A DNA stretch of 64,000 nucleotides from Mytilus edulis (GCF_963676685.1 NC_092350.1:40519373-40583372); one strand, 5' to 3'. Counted from the first letter of the stretch, positions 1 through 10,080 are shown. The notes: generated by a model not told the origin, from the sequence alone. Numbers and translations: made by a program.

Positions 1-186
1 GCCTCGGGGACGAAACGTACACAAGCAGTGGCATCGACCCATATTAAGGACATTGACCTAATAATGTTTTTATAAGTTGCAGCTAAAAATTATACAATTA
101 TACTTGCTATAGTTAAATATAGTAAATATGTTTATTGTTTCCTAGTTTGTACCTTGACTGCGAGACATGATTTACAAAATATTGTT
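1..186. other. non-coding window edge, repeat-like
   Basis: No reading frame of note. The stretch around 60-170 resembles 7630-7740 (shared words such as 'aatatgtttat' and 'agtttgtac'), so both are probably diverged copies of one dispersed element. Nothing more can be supported. Confidence 0.35.
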
Positions 187-345
187 ATAGCTGACTATGC
201 GAAATGAGATTTGCTAATTGTAGAAGGCCGTACGGATACCTATAGTTGTTAATTTCTATGTCATTATGTCTCTTGTAAAGTGTTGTTTGATTGCCAAGCA
301 TACCACATTTGCTTTATTTTTATATTGAATATTGACACAAATAAA
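187..345 (+). repeat. dispersed repeat family A, partial copy
   Basis: This is a fragment of a family found many times in the window. Its core reads approximately 'gctgactatgcggtat', 'ctttgctcattgttgaagg', 'gtacggtgacctatagttg' and 'tgtcatttggtctcttgtg', followed by 'tcataccacat'. I recognise this unit as very common in mussel genomic sequence; it is non-coding. The copy here is diverged and lacks the 5' half of the family. Confidence 0.6.
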
Positions 346-1929
346 ACGCATTTTCCAGAAAGTAGAAGTGTGATTTAATAAATGTAAGATTGGAAAAGTA
401 TGTACGCACCCAAGGAACAACTTTATATTTGGTGAGATTATGTCAATAGTTATAACAAAGCTTTTGTATCAAAATATTTTGTTGTTTCTGGGCTATGCAC
501 AATGTTTTCACAATGGAAATAACGACAAAAACTGCATAAATTCTATATTTTTCATCGTTTTTGTAAAAACAATACATATTATGACATAATTTGGAAGTCA
601 TCAGATTAAATTCTTTATGTTTTTCATTTATATTTCTTGACCGTATGCATTTCCAAACATTATGTGCCAGTTTTAAAAAGTTTTCAAACATTTTAAAACT
701 GTTTTAGATAAGAGTTTTGTTCACTTTGTCTCATACTCCTTTGAAAACATCAACATAGATATGAAAAATTGTAAAATCTTCTACTAAGCAAAACCAACTT
801 CGATATAATAAGACCAAATACAAACCAGCGATTGCCGGTAAATTAAGAACTTACGAAAGCAAATGACTTTGCAATTGAAGTAAACCTTGCTCATTCTAAC
901 CCCCCAAAAAAGAGGTTAGAATACAATACTCAATACATGCTGATTGTTTTAGATAAGATTTTTGTTCACTTTGTCTCATAATGGTATATTTGAATAAATC
1001 TTTGTTAAGAACATCTAAGTTTGGTATAAAAAATAAACTGTACATATAGCTCTTTTATTTTGCTCTATGTTATGAAAAAAATTCAACTCTTAAAAAAAGA
1101 TAGATTAAAAAAATTGTGACAGTTATAAAAACTCATATATATAAAATTAATTTTGGCAATTCCCTATAAAAAATATATTTCATATTTTGATATATATTGG
1201 AATGAATTTACAATATTTCGTTAAAGTTTAAAAAAAATCGGAAATATCATCTTTAACAAATTACAGATCTATGTTTATTGTAATAAATCTATGTATCGTC
1301 GAAGTTTAGGACATACATTGTATAACCACATCAATAATTGTAGATATTAAAGTTCCAAGGATAAACAATCAGAATAGAATACAGTCTACAACTTGTGCAA
1401 CGCTTCTCGAGTCTTATATGTTTTCATAGTTATGGTCTATTTGTGTCAAAAGGTGTGTGTACATGTACATGTACTATAGATACAAAATGCACTTACAGTA
1501 AAGGAGGTAGAAGGTATGTGGTATTGAATTTGGTAGGGTTCTGATACTGAAGGTTACGTCAATTTTGTATTAAAAGAGACAGGAAATTCTAACAATTCCT
1601 GAGCTTGAGTTTAATTATGGTCGGTGAACATGCCATGTACAAGGGGGAGGGAGTATATAAAGCCAGACCGCAAACAATGCTCTGTTTCTGATATCAATTA
1701 AAACAAAAATGATTCATTAAATGTTCATTAGATATACAATGAATTATGTTATATAACCTTAATGAAATTGTATTAAACAACAGAAGTTATGCATTAGACC
1801 GCTTGTATCGGGTTTGTAAAACAATGATGTCTTCGACATATGGTAGCTGCTATACAAACACGCGCATATACTTCTAAAAGAATTAACTTATTAAATCAAA
1901 AATAAAAATCCTTGTCTTTAAAGTTATAT
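346..1929. other. non-coding; contains a block duplicated near 10.25 kb
   Basis: No gene is visible. Two direct repeats 'gataagagttttgttcactt' / 'gataagatttttgttcactt' lie about 240 bp apart (near 710 and 953). The stretches 735-820 and 1535-1620 have diverged counterparts in the same order at about 10255-10345 and 10580-10660, so a block of non-coding DNA appears to have been duplicated. Confidence 0.45.
1654..1660 (+). promoter_or_regulatory. possible TATA box
   Basis: TATATAA lies in a GC-richer context ('gagtatataaagccagac') inside the duplicated non-coding block. It could drive a plus-strand transcript from about 1685, but I see no supporting downstream reading frame. This is a motif match only. 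Confidence 0.2.
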
Positions 1930-2012
1930 ATATGCTTCTGCTGTTGTCTGTTCTATGGTTGGGTTGTTGTCTCTTTGACACATTCCCCATTTCCATTCTC
2001 AATTGTATTACT
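1930..2012 (+). repeat. dispersed repeat family B, 3' end
   Basis: It contains 'ggttgttgtctctttgacac' followed by 'attccccatttccattctc', the 3' end of a second dispersed family. Longer copies occur at 28175-28370 and 63800-64000. The family is non-coding and I recognise it as mussel-typical. Confidence 0.65.
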
Positions 2013-2060
2013 AGTGCCTGAAACTGGTAAGTACTAATATGAAACTTTTGTCAATTCGGT

Positions 2061-2195
2061 GCCTTTAATAACTGACTATACAGTAAAGGCTTTGCTCATT
2101 GTTGAAGGCCTAACGGTGACCTAAACTTGTAAATTTTTGTGTCATTTGGTCTCTTGTGGAAAGTTCTCTCCTTTGACTATCATACCACATTTTCA
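2061..2195 (+). repeat. dispersed repeat family A copy
   Basis: The order of words is that of family A: 'aactgactatacagtaaagg', 'ctttgctcattgttgaagg', a 'gtgtcatttggtctcttgtg' segment and 'cataccacat'. It lies about 340 bp beyond the 3' end of the TRIM-like gene and in the opposite orientation. The reading frame that runs through it is fortuitous. Confidence 0.65.
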
Positions 2196-2536
2196 TTTTT
2201 TATATGACAACTATTTGATATCAATACTAAAAAAAAGTGAACAGAAGAGAGTAATAGATAGTCCCCGTGAAAGGCGCATTACTTGTCGTTTTTTTTTTGT
2301 CATTGTTGACTATATTTCCACACAAATACTTGGACGAATGAAGGTTTGTTTGTGTGCTATTAGCAGACACGAATGCTTAATTTGTAAACAAACATTGAGA
2401 AAGAAGTTCTATTATTCATCTCTAAATACAACAAAAGGGCATAACAGATGTGGTAAATAAAAACAAAACATTATAAAATTTTAATAATTTTGCGTGTTCT
2501 TTGTATTTTGTATTTAAATGATTCTATAAGAAAATT

Positions 2537-4222
2537 TTAATTTATGATTTCGTATGTACAAACAGTTTGCTTTTCATTTGCAATCAACAGACAATTGCTA
2601 TTTCGGTCATAATGCATCGCAAATGGACTTTCCAATCCATTGTCACTAGACAAAAGTTGTCTGTTTTGTTGTCCATCAGGAGATACCACTACAACTCGAT
2701 GTAGTGTTGAACACGCAATGTACACGTATCCGCTGTTATCTACTGCTATACCATGTGGATTTCTCAATATATTTTTGTCTTTAAATGTCCATATCGCCTT
2801 ACCGTTCTTGTCACAACAATTCACGGTTTCAGTTTGTTGGTTTGTATAATAGATTTTATCATCAAACATTTCAATATATGACCATGAAGGTAAATCAGTC
2901 GTGATAATATCAGTACTAGCTCCGTTCTGGGGGTCAACTTTGAATATACCCATGGTAGATGCACAAACGACCAATGAACCATTGTGGTATGTTATTCCAT
3001 AGCACAGAGCGATTGTTGGTATGAACTTAATTACGTTCTCTGTATTAATATCTATGATATTTACACCTTTACATGTTTCTGTACTTGACGTTGTAACTAC
3101 AGTTTTATTATCAATATATGTTACATCTACTGGAAAAGCCGACTCAAACGAGCCTGTATTTAGTATTTTCCAATCGGTACTGAATACAACTACATTTCCG
3201 CTACTGTAATCTGTTAAAATAATGTTTCCACTAGGTAGAACAACGATTCCTTTGATATTTAACAGTTTTGTTTTAATGGTTTTCCTTAACCTTAATTTGA
3301 TTTCAGTGATAGATTTTAGTCTAGATCCTACCAGTTGAGCTTGCTTGTTTTTGTATGTGACGAGGGGAAGTTGAAATGGCGACTTCTGTGCCTTTATCGA
3401 CCCAAATGCAGGGACTTCATCGATTATGTTGTCCATTTTGTTATCAGTTTTGAAAATTAAAGTAATTTCAGTCATGCAATCATCTCCAAAGATCGACTTC
3501 AGGTACGACTCGGTAGCAGCTGCTCCTGCCGAGATATGCCGTAATCCTAGGTACGTTTGAATGTCGGTCGCGTACATTTCAAGATCCTTTATTTGTTGTT
3601 CAGCATTTTTGGTGCTATCATTCTTGCTTTCTAGGATCTGAAGTGTTTGGTTCTTATCATAATTCAGTTTTGCTGTTACCTCAGCAACTTCATTTCTGAT
3701 CTTCTTTTCCAATGTATCTAAGTGGTCATTAATCTTGTTCCTGGTGTCGCTAATCTGGGCAAATATTGTCTCTTCTTGCTGCTTTATACTTCCTAGTTGT
3801 TTATTAAGTTCACTCCGCAGAGCTTTTATATTACCATTTATATCTTTCAAACTGTGTTGTGTTTCCTGGAAAAGTGACGACTTTTTAACGTTTTCTATAA
3901 TCTTACTTGTGGGTATTATACCTTTGCATCCATCATGGTTCTCAATACATTTAAGACAGAGAAGTTCATCGTGAGCTTGGCAAACCATTTGGTATTGTTC
4001 ATTGTGTTCCATGCACATATTACTGATTTGTGAAATAGATGAAGACAGCGCCAAATGGTCCTTAATCGATACAGTCACGTGATGTTTAGACAACTTTGAA
4101 AATCCGTGGTAAGTGTTACAATCATCACAAAATGCTTGTTCACACTCGGGACACCAGAAAGCGGACGATTTGGTAACATGTCGTTGGTCACAGATATCAC
4201 AAAGGTTATGGGTAGCTGCCAT
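2537..4222 (-). CDS. TRIM-like B-box / coiled-coil / beta-propeller protein
   Basis: This is a 561-residue single-exon ORF starting at an ATG. Residues 8-47 form a B-box1-like zinc-binding module (CDIC, CPEC, FCDDC, then a His pair). Residues about 69-103 form a second B-box (CMEH...CQAHDELLCLKC...H). A heptad-rich Gln/Glu/Lys coiled coil follows at about 115-215. The C-terminal ~260 residues contain repeated strand patterns (GIVVLPSGNIILTDY; PHGIAVDNSGYVYIAC) typical of NHL/TRIM71-like beta-propellers in bivalve TRIM paralogues. There is no RING finger at the N-terminus, so ubiquitin-ligase activity cannot be claimed. A pyrimidine-rich 'ttttttgtag' lies 10 nt upstream of the ATG on the coding strand and suggests a 5'UTR intron ending just before the start codon. 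Such proteins in bivalves are usually intracellular and often linked to innate responses by annotation; the exact role is unknown. Confidence 0.88.
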   Translation of the reverse strand: MAATHNLCDICDQRHVTKSSAFWCPECEQAFCDDCNTYHGFSKLSKHHVTVSIKDHLALSSSISQISNMCMEHNEQYQMVCQAHDELLCLKCIENHDGCKGIIPTSKIIENVKKSSLFQETQHSLKDINGNIKALRSELNKQLGSIKQQEETIFAQISDTRNKINDHLDTLEKKIRNEVAEVTAKLNYDKNQTLQILESKNDSTKNAEQQIKDLEMYATDIQTYLGLRHISAGAAATESYLKSIFGDDCMTEITLIFKTDNKMDNIIDEVPAFGSIKAQKSPFQLPLVTYKNKQAQLVGSRLKSITEIKLRLRKTIKTKLLNIKGIVVLPSGNIILTDYSSGNVVVFSTDWKILNTGSFESAFPVDVTYIDNKTVVTTSSTETCKGVNIIDINTENVIKFIPTIALCYGITYHNGSLVVCASTMGIFKVDPQNGASTDIITTDLPSWSYIEMFDDKIYYTNQQTETVNCCDKNGKAIWTFKDKNILRNPHGIAVDNSGYVYIACSTLHRVVVVSPDGQQNRQLLSSDNGLESPFAMHYDRNSNCLLIANEKQTVCTYEIIN

Positions 4223-4226
4223 CTCA

Positions 4227-4241
4227 TTATACTACAAAAAA
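4227..4241 (-). promoter_or_regulatory. candidate 3' splice site before TRIM-like start codon
   Basis: Read on the minus strand, a T-rich run ending in 'tttgtag' sits immediately upstream of the ATG at 4222. This fits a non-coding first exon further upstream, a common layout of single-coding-exon TRIM-like genes. No donor has been identified. Confidence 0.4.
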
Positions 4242-4300
4242 TAAGACAGCTTATATGTTTTGCAACATGTGAAAATGATCGTGTTATTACACTAAATACA

Positions 4301-5010
4301 GGACACTTCATAAACATCTAAATTTTGCCTGTATTTTTCAACCTATAATGAATAAAGTCCTAAACTATGGGAATATATGTGCATTTAAACATATTTATCA
4401 TATACACACTGTGTAAATTGTAAATTAACATGAAATTGTTGTGCAGTGGCCAAACCGGTTCTTGGGTGGAACACTCAATTTTCAAAAAAATTACTGGAAG
4501 CCTGCTAGATGACCTAAATTATTTTAAATTAGTATGGACAAATACTGTCACATGTAATGCAGTGCAAGCTAATGTTGATGTTTCAGAAAATGTATTGATT
4601 TACGAGTTTCAGTTAATTTTATGTGTCTAAGTGAACGAATATATAAGGTACAATACAGTACGTATTGGGCAATTATGACATTGAAACATATATATGTGAC
4701 AAAACAACATTAGCTTGACGTACTGCATTACTTGTAACCGTATTCGTTTATACCAATTTTAATCAAATAAAGTCGTGTCGAAGGCATCCCGATTTTTTGA
4801 AAAATTTAGCATGTTTAGTGTTCACCTCAAGAACTGGTTTGGCCACCACATACACATGATACAATTTCAAGTTTATTTACAATTTACTGATACACAGTGC
4901 ATGCATATATGTTACGTATGTTTAAATGAACATATGTTCCCATAGTTTAGGACTTTATGTTTTATAGGTTGAAAAATGCAGGCAAAGTTTAGATGTTTAT
5001 GAAGTGTCCT
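4301..5010. repeat. large inverted duplication (arms ~4301-4595 and ~4675-5010)
   Basis: The left arm starts 'ggacacttcataaacatcta' and is mirrored at the right end, which reads 'agatgtttatgaagtgtcc'. Inner landmarks are mirrored in the same order: 'cctaaactatggga' / 'tcccatagtttagg', 'tggccaaaccggttcttg' / 'caagaactggtttggcca', and 'gcaagctaatgttg' / 'caacattagcttg'. Arms of about 300 bp surround an ~80 bp centre. The inverted repeat lies directly upstream of the TRIM-like gene and could hold a duplicated promoter-proximal region, or be a foldback element. Confidence 0.8.
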
Positions 5011-6287
5011 ATCATTATTTTGACTTTAGCGGAACATTGGAAGTCGGAATAAATTAAATATAGGCGAAGTTCGTGATTAGTACTGATGTTATTCAGTCAA
5101 AAGTAAACGTTTCCGGTATCTGTACATAGTCTTAACGAAGCACATCATGTAACCCAACCCATTCAATAGAACGGTAAATACATTTGGCTTGTTTTTTATC
5201 AAGCACAGCAGCTAACAAGCGATAGCCTTTCAAAAAGTGCTATATTCGACTCTTAGCTGATGAAAATGGAAAGAGCTCTCGATCACTTTGTAGATTAATT
5301 CATTTACTAGAATAGCCACGTGCATCAATAAACAAATTTTACAACACACGTGAGGTCACGCGTTATGAACTTCTAGTATCGTTTAACGTTGTTGTTTACT
5401 CCAGAAGGTTCGTCTATTTATACATGTTATAGATAAAAGTTAACTCTGTAAAATCTAATTGCTTAAATAGAGAAGACAAATCCGATACTCTACGGGATTG
5501 AAGGACATTTACTAGGTTTGGATTGTCCTAACCAATCAATAAATTTTGATTATTCCCGTCTCGTAATATCTTCAAATCAGGTAGCAAGAAAAATTCACGC
5601 CCTAAGTGTTCATCGTTCAATTCTTAATTATTAAGAGTCCTAGGAGTCGATAATGACCGTGTGAAATGTATCAAGTCCAAATGCCGAACGGCATGAAGAG
5701 AATATGTGAGGAGAGTGGTGAGATTCGTAATACCGTCTGAAAGCTAGTAATGTTTCAAACTATAATAATTGGTGGAATGTAACAGATAAATAACTGAAAA
5801 CAAACAATGTTTACCTGTAGTCTGTAACAACGCCCAGGTATTCGACCAGGAAGTTTAAGACAGGTAAAGGGTTACATACCGTTGATTAATGTCAAGTATT
5901 TAAACGCGGGAGATTTTAAATTTCCTTGCACTGATTATGAATTGATTCAGCACTGTTACAGAAAAAAAAACAGAACAAAAAGGCATATTTTGCATACCGA
6001 TCCTGTTTCCAATGCCCAACGTATTGTGTTTCCATGTTATATCAGCAATGAATATTTTAAATGTCTTAAACACCAATAATACCTCTATATTTCAAATCAC
6101 GCATTAATTTTTTTTAATGTTTTATCTGTATTTTATTTATTACAGAATATTTATCATTTTCTTTTCATAACATTGCAAATAAAATGTATAAATTTATAGT
6201 CAATAAAAAGTTGAATAAAATACCGAAATCCCATTATATTATACAAATAAATCTAACAAATATGCCAACAAAAAAAAATGTAGAAAG
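5011..6287. other. intergenic, no gene seen
   Basis: Mixed-composition DNA with no ORF of plausible coding character and no repeat that I can pair within the window. The reading frame at 5882-6079 is low-complexity at its centre and has no recognisable domain. Confidence 0.4.
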
Positions 6288-7011
6288 AAAAGGATTAGGT
6301 CCGGTAAGGGCCGATTTTGGCCTCAAATTTCAGGTTCATCTGAAGAAAGATTTTGACCCCTTTTTAAACGTGTCTATTTTATTTGAATCAATTAGTTTAT
6401 GTGAAAGATTTTAACTGATTTATTCATAAAAAAACGCACCGATTCAAGCTGAAATATGAAAAATCTACCAAATATGCCGGAAAATGTCACTTTTCAGATG
6501 GTTTTTGTCAAAAATCAAAGTGGCCGCATCCGTGTTCATCCTCAACCTTTTATATATGTTATGTATTATCATAAAACACAACTTACATTTCAATATTAAG
6601 GATGAACACGAATGCGGCCTTTTTCGTTTTTCACGAAAACCGTCTAAAATGTAACTAAAATGGTAGAATTATGAAGATTTCCGAGTAATTTAGCATGCCT
6701 TAATGGTGCTAGTACCCGATATATGTGCATTGTATTGTCAAAAACAGCCCATTTTTATGTAGCAGAAGCATTTTACTGTCCAATATATAACTAACAAGAA
6801 TGTGTCCTCAGTACACGAATGCCCCACTCGCACTATCCTTTTCCATGTTCAGTGGACCGTGAAATTGGGGTAAAAACTCTAATTTGGCATTAAAATTAGA
6901 AAGATCATATCATAGGGAACATGTGTACTAAGTTTGAAGTCGATTGGACTTCAACTTCATCAAAAACTACCTTGACCAAAAACTTTTACCTGAAGCGGGA
7001 CAGACGGACGA

Positions 7012-7045
<34 letters not shown>

Positions 7046-7193
7046 GAACGGACGAACGGACGCACAGAACAGAAACATAATGCCCCTCTACTATCGTAGG
7101 TGGGGCATAAAAAGTTTACATTTTTTAAAACAATTTTGTAAAACTGCTATATTTTGGGGCCAAAAAGGGGTCTTACTGGACCTACTCCTTTGA
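6288..7193. mobile_element. TIR-bounded non-autonomous element, with nested repeat
   Basis: The left end 'aaaggattaggtccggtaag' is matched in inverted orientation by the right end 'tcttactggacctactcctt', giving terminal inverted repeats of about 20 bp with a few mismatches, 906 bp apart. An internal inverted pair ('ggccgcatccgtgttcatcc' near 6522 and 'ggatgaacacgaatgcggcc' near 6600) adds a hairpin. There is no transposase. A family C copy (6793-7111) is inserted in the right half. Confidence 0.6.
6793..7111 (+). repeat. dispersed repeat family C copy
   Basis: The family starts 'aacaagaatgtgtcc', runs through 'gccccactcgcactatc', 'tcatatcatagggaacatg' and 'actaccttgaccaaaaactt', and reaches a (cggacgaa)n-like simple-repeat stretch. 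It ends 'gcccctctactatcgtagg' plus 'tggggcataaaaa'. Five copies lie in this window (also 15755, 31019, 45739 and 46997). The tetranucleotide run near 7000-7065 is the variable part. The ORF across it is not a gene. Confidence 0.75.
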
Positions 7194-7734
7194 CAATTAT
7201 GACGTTATAAAGAAAAAAGTTTATGTTGTTGATAAAACATAAAGTATGCAGTATTATATTTTTTCGACTAATTTCAAATTGAACTAATATAAAGAAAAGG
7301 GTATTACCGTACAAAAAATAGAGACAACACTTGAAAAACCTATTATATCCGAATCGCACAAGAGCCTGGCCCACCTTCAGCAGGAACGTTCACAGTCAAA
7401 AGTAAAAACAACTATGGAAGAATGCATTAATACCAATAAAATCATCATAGAATGTTGTACTAGTAGTGATTATGAATAATTTCTGAAAGCATAGTAATTA
7501 TGTTACCAGTGATTCTACATAATACCTGAAAATGTCATGGCTAATACAGAATCCCTAATTATACACATTTACTTTAGCATAAATACCAAGTCCACAGCAA
7601 ACCGAGACTCATCAAAAGACGCCGACATTGAACTTATGTTGTTTCGATATAAGTTGCATCTAAAATTGATGCAAGACGTATAATAAATGTTATATAGTTG
7701 TGAATATGTTTATGGTTTCCCAGTTTGTACTTGA
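7194..7734. other. intergenic, no gene seen
   Basis: AT-rich DNA. The part near 7630-7740 is similar to 60-170 at the left edge of the window, indicating a dispersed element. No coding sequence or RNA gene was recognised. Confidence 0.35.
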
Positions 7735-8089
7735 CATATATCATGTACTGTAGTACGCCGCTAGATTAAAACTGACGAGGAAAGGTAACACACGGCCAGC
7801 GGCGTACTACAGTACATGATATATAAGGCATGAAGATGTTATTGTTAAAGATCAGCTAAATTATCTATAGTAAAGGATCCTACAAATTAATGTAATATAC
7901 AGTCACAGAAAATAATTATATTTATAAGTACGTCTGAGTCAGTGACAACTCTATAACAGATGTATCCATCGGATCGCCATCAATGATGGTGATACATGGC
8001 TGTGTACATAATGTATATACAACTCGTCTAAACATCAACCCAACAATGTTAGATCTGTAAATTTGCTTTCGCAAATTTTTTGGTTCTTC

Positions 8090-8184
8090 CCTCGCCGGGA
8101 TTCGAACCCATGATACTGTGATATCGTGACACCAAATCGCCTGCACTGCAGCCGTCCTGCTAGACCACACGACCACCTGGGCTC
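8090..8184 (-). repeat. tRNA-like Pol III promoter segment, unit 1
   Basis: On the minus strand the segment runs from 'gcccaggtggtcgtgtggtc' (A-box-like 'gtggtctagcagg') to a T-arm-like 'gggttcgaatccc', a perfect B box. The A-to-B spacing (about 55-60 bp) suits a tRNA-derived SINE head. The acceptor stem does not close, so it is not a functional tRNA gene. Confidence 0.7.
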
Positions 8185-8530
8185 TAAAAAAAAGAGCTTT
8201 CGCTGGCCGTGTGTTACCTTTCCTCGTCAGTTTTAATCTAGCGGCGTACTACAGTACATGACATATAAGGCATGAAGATGTTATTGTTACAGATCAGCTA
8301 AATTATCTATAGTAAAGGATCCTACAAATTAATGTAATATACAGTCACAGAAAATAATTATATTTATAAGTACGTCTGAGTCAGTGACAACTCTACAACA
8401 GATGTATCCATCTGATCGCCATCAATGATGGTGATACATGGCTGTGTACATAATGTATATACAACTCGTCTAAACATCAACCCAACAATGTTAGATCTGT
8501 AAATTTGCTTTCGCAAATTTTTGGTTCTTC

Positions 8531-8625
8531 CCTCGCCAGGATTCGAACCCATGCTACTGTGATATCGTGACACCAAATCGCCTGCACTGCAGCCGTCCCG
8601 CTAGACCACACGACCACCTGGGCTC
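8531..8625 (-). repeat. tRNA-like Pol III promoter segment, unit 2
   Basis: Same organisation as unit 1. The T-arm loop 'ggttcgaatcc' is intact and the A-box-like 'gtggtctagcggg' is preserved. A few substitutions separate it from unit 1. Confidence 0.7.
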
Positions 8626-8970
8626 TCAAAAAATGAGCTTTCGCTGGCCGTGTGTTACCTTTCCTCGTCAGTTTTAATCTAGCGGCGTACTACAGTACAT
8701 GATATATAAGGCATGAAGATGTTATTGTTACAGATCAGCTAAATTATCTATAGTAAAGGATCCTACAAATTAATGTAATATACAGTCACAGAAGATAATT
8801 ATATTTATAAGTACGTCTGAGTCAGTGACAACTCTACAACAGATGTATCCATCGGATCGCCATCAATGATGGCGATACATGGCTGTGTACATAATGTATA
8901 TACAACTTGTCTAAACATCAACCCAACAATGTTAGATCTGTAAATTTGCTTTCGCAAATTTTTGGTTCTT

Positions 8971-9047
8971 CCCTCGCCGCGATTCGAACCCATGCTACTG
9001 TGATATCGTGACACCAAATCACCTGCACTGCAGCCCGCCCTGGGCTC
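8971..9047 (-). repeat. tRNA-like segment, unit 3, A box deleted
   Basis: The B box 'gggttcgaatc' remains, but about 17 bp carrying the A-box region are missing: the other units read 'ctagaccacacgaccac' here on the plus strand. Unit 3 should therefore be transcriptionally dead as a Pol III gene. The deletion explains the shorter 424 bp period. Confidence 0.65.
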
Positions 9048-9164
9048 TCAAAAAAAAAGAGCTTTCGCTGGCCGTGTGTTACCTTTCCTCGTCAGTTTTA
9101 ATCTAGCGGCATACTACAGTACATGATCTATATATATATATAAGTGCCTATAAAAGCTGCCAAT

Positions 9165-9471
9165 ACAAGCAGTTCTTTCATCAGCTCCGTTACTAAACAA
9201 AAATATACCATCTACTCTAATTCCAACTGTAAAACGGAGAACTCAATTTCATATTAACATGTGACACTTGTGGCATTCAGTATGTGGGAGAAACAATGGA
9301 CAAATTTAATATTCGGCTCAATAACCATCGTTCATCGTACAAAACCAACAAAAACTGTCCTCTCACAAGACATCTTCGTTCAACGAAACATCCTTTTGAT
9401 AATGTTACTTTCCAAATTATAGAAGTCAACACCGAGTGGGACACCACGGCGAGAAGGAGAAGAGAACTTTA
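9165..9471 (+). pseudogene. GIY-YIG endonuclease relic, Penelope-like element
   Basis: The frame from about 9248 to 9471 encodes a recognisable GIY-YIG module: TCDTCGIQYVGET, then R-L-N-N-H-R, then a run to a C-terminal basic tail, then a stop. In eukaryotic genomes the CxxC-xxQYVGET form is typical of the endonuclease domain of Penelope-like retroelements. Upstream, about 9165-9248 encodes NCKTEN-like residues in a different frame, so at least one 1-nt frame break separates the halves. No reverse transcriptase lies upstream (the tandem SINE-like element starts there), so this is a 5'-truncated, dead copy. Confidence 0.68.
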
Positions 9472-9589
9472 GAACCTGATGGTCTTAACGAAAAAGACGA
9501 AAAAAGATACAGGAAAGATAAAGAATAATTTTTATCCCGTAATATTGGCCAATGGACGTTGCTAACCCCAACTACCAATTATGTACTTT

Positions 9590-10080
9590 TAAGGTAGCTA
9601 AATCCTAGTGCAACATATACATTGAGCTGCAAAATTTTCTTATTTTCAAAGCAGCTAAATTCAAGTGCTCATAGACATTGAGCTTCAAAATTTTCTTATT
9701 TTAAAGGCAATTAAGTGCAACATAGACGTTGACCTGCAAAAGTTTCTTATCATCTACATCCGATTTCACCAGGATAGATGCACGCTTGATAAAGCTAGTT
9801 GGTCTAGCGAAATATTGCGTTTATTTTCATCATTTTGTAAATATTTTAAACATTCTTATATTTACATACTAAATAGTGTGTTAAAATTACATTGTTAGGC
9901 AATCTATATATATATATAAACGAGTCTAAATTGAAAACTACGTTCAAACCTATGATTGCGTTGGATAAAAACCGCAATTTTTTTACGTGTGCATGTAAAA
10001 AAAAATTCGGTGTAGAAGGGTCTAAAAACAGCACAAACAACATTTTCCAAAAGACCAAAAAAGTGAAAAAGTATATTTAA
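9590..10080 (+). repeat. 3' tail of the Penelope-like copy, with short degenerate repeats
   Basis: Three diverged units of about 55-60 bp each contain 'ttgagctgcaaaattttctt' or a close variant (starts near 9600, 9660 and 9715). They are followed by an AT run and a 'gaaaactacgttcaaacc' block (9940-10080). The position directly downstream of the endonuclease relic suggests the untranslated 3' part of the same element. Confidence 0.4.

Larger units (their letters stand above)
7738..9127 (-). mobile_element. tandem tRNA-SINE-like element with inverted ends, 3 units
   Basis: Three head-to-tail units share landmarks such as 'ggcgtactacagtacatga' at 7801, 8243, 8684 and (mutated) 9108, giving periods of 442, 441 and 424 bp. 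The left border (7738-7800) is an inverted copy of the unit's right end: 'ctagattaaaactgacgagg' against 'cctcgtcagttttaatctag' at each unit end. On the minus strand every unit has a tRNA-like segment with a clear B box. This looks like a Pol III-derived SINE body trapped within, or fused to, an inverted-repeat element that then multiplied in tandem. Unit-to-unit identity is very high, so the event is recent. Confidence 0.72.

Noticed and set aside
6921..7193. Plus-strand ORFs in family C repeats (also at 31495 and 45859) with Arg/Thr/Asp/Gly-rich centres
   Set aside because: The same frame appears in every repeat copy and the centre is a tetranucleotide run; there is no conserved protein.
7765..7800. 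Hammerhead ribozyme in the tandem tRNA-like element
   Set aside because: A CUGANGA-like core is present, but no stem II closing before a GAAA and no NUH cleavage site after a stem III could be found; 'GAAAGCTCT...AGAGC' is followed by CC, not UH.
8090..8184. Functional tRNA gene
   Set aside because: A and B boxes are good but the acceptor and anticodon stems do not form properly and the segment recurs in each tandem unit, as expected for a tRNA-derived SINE.
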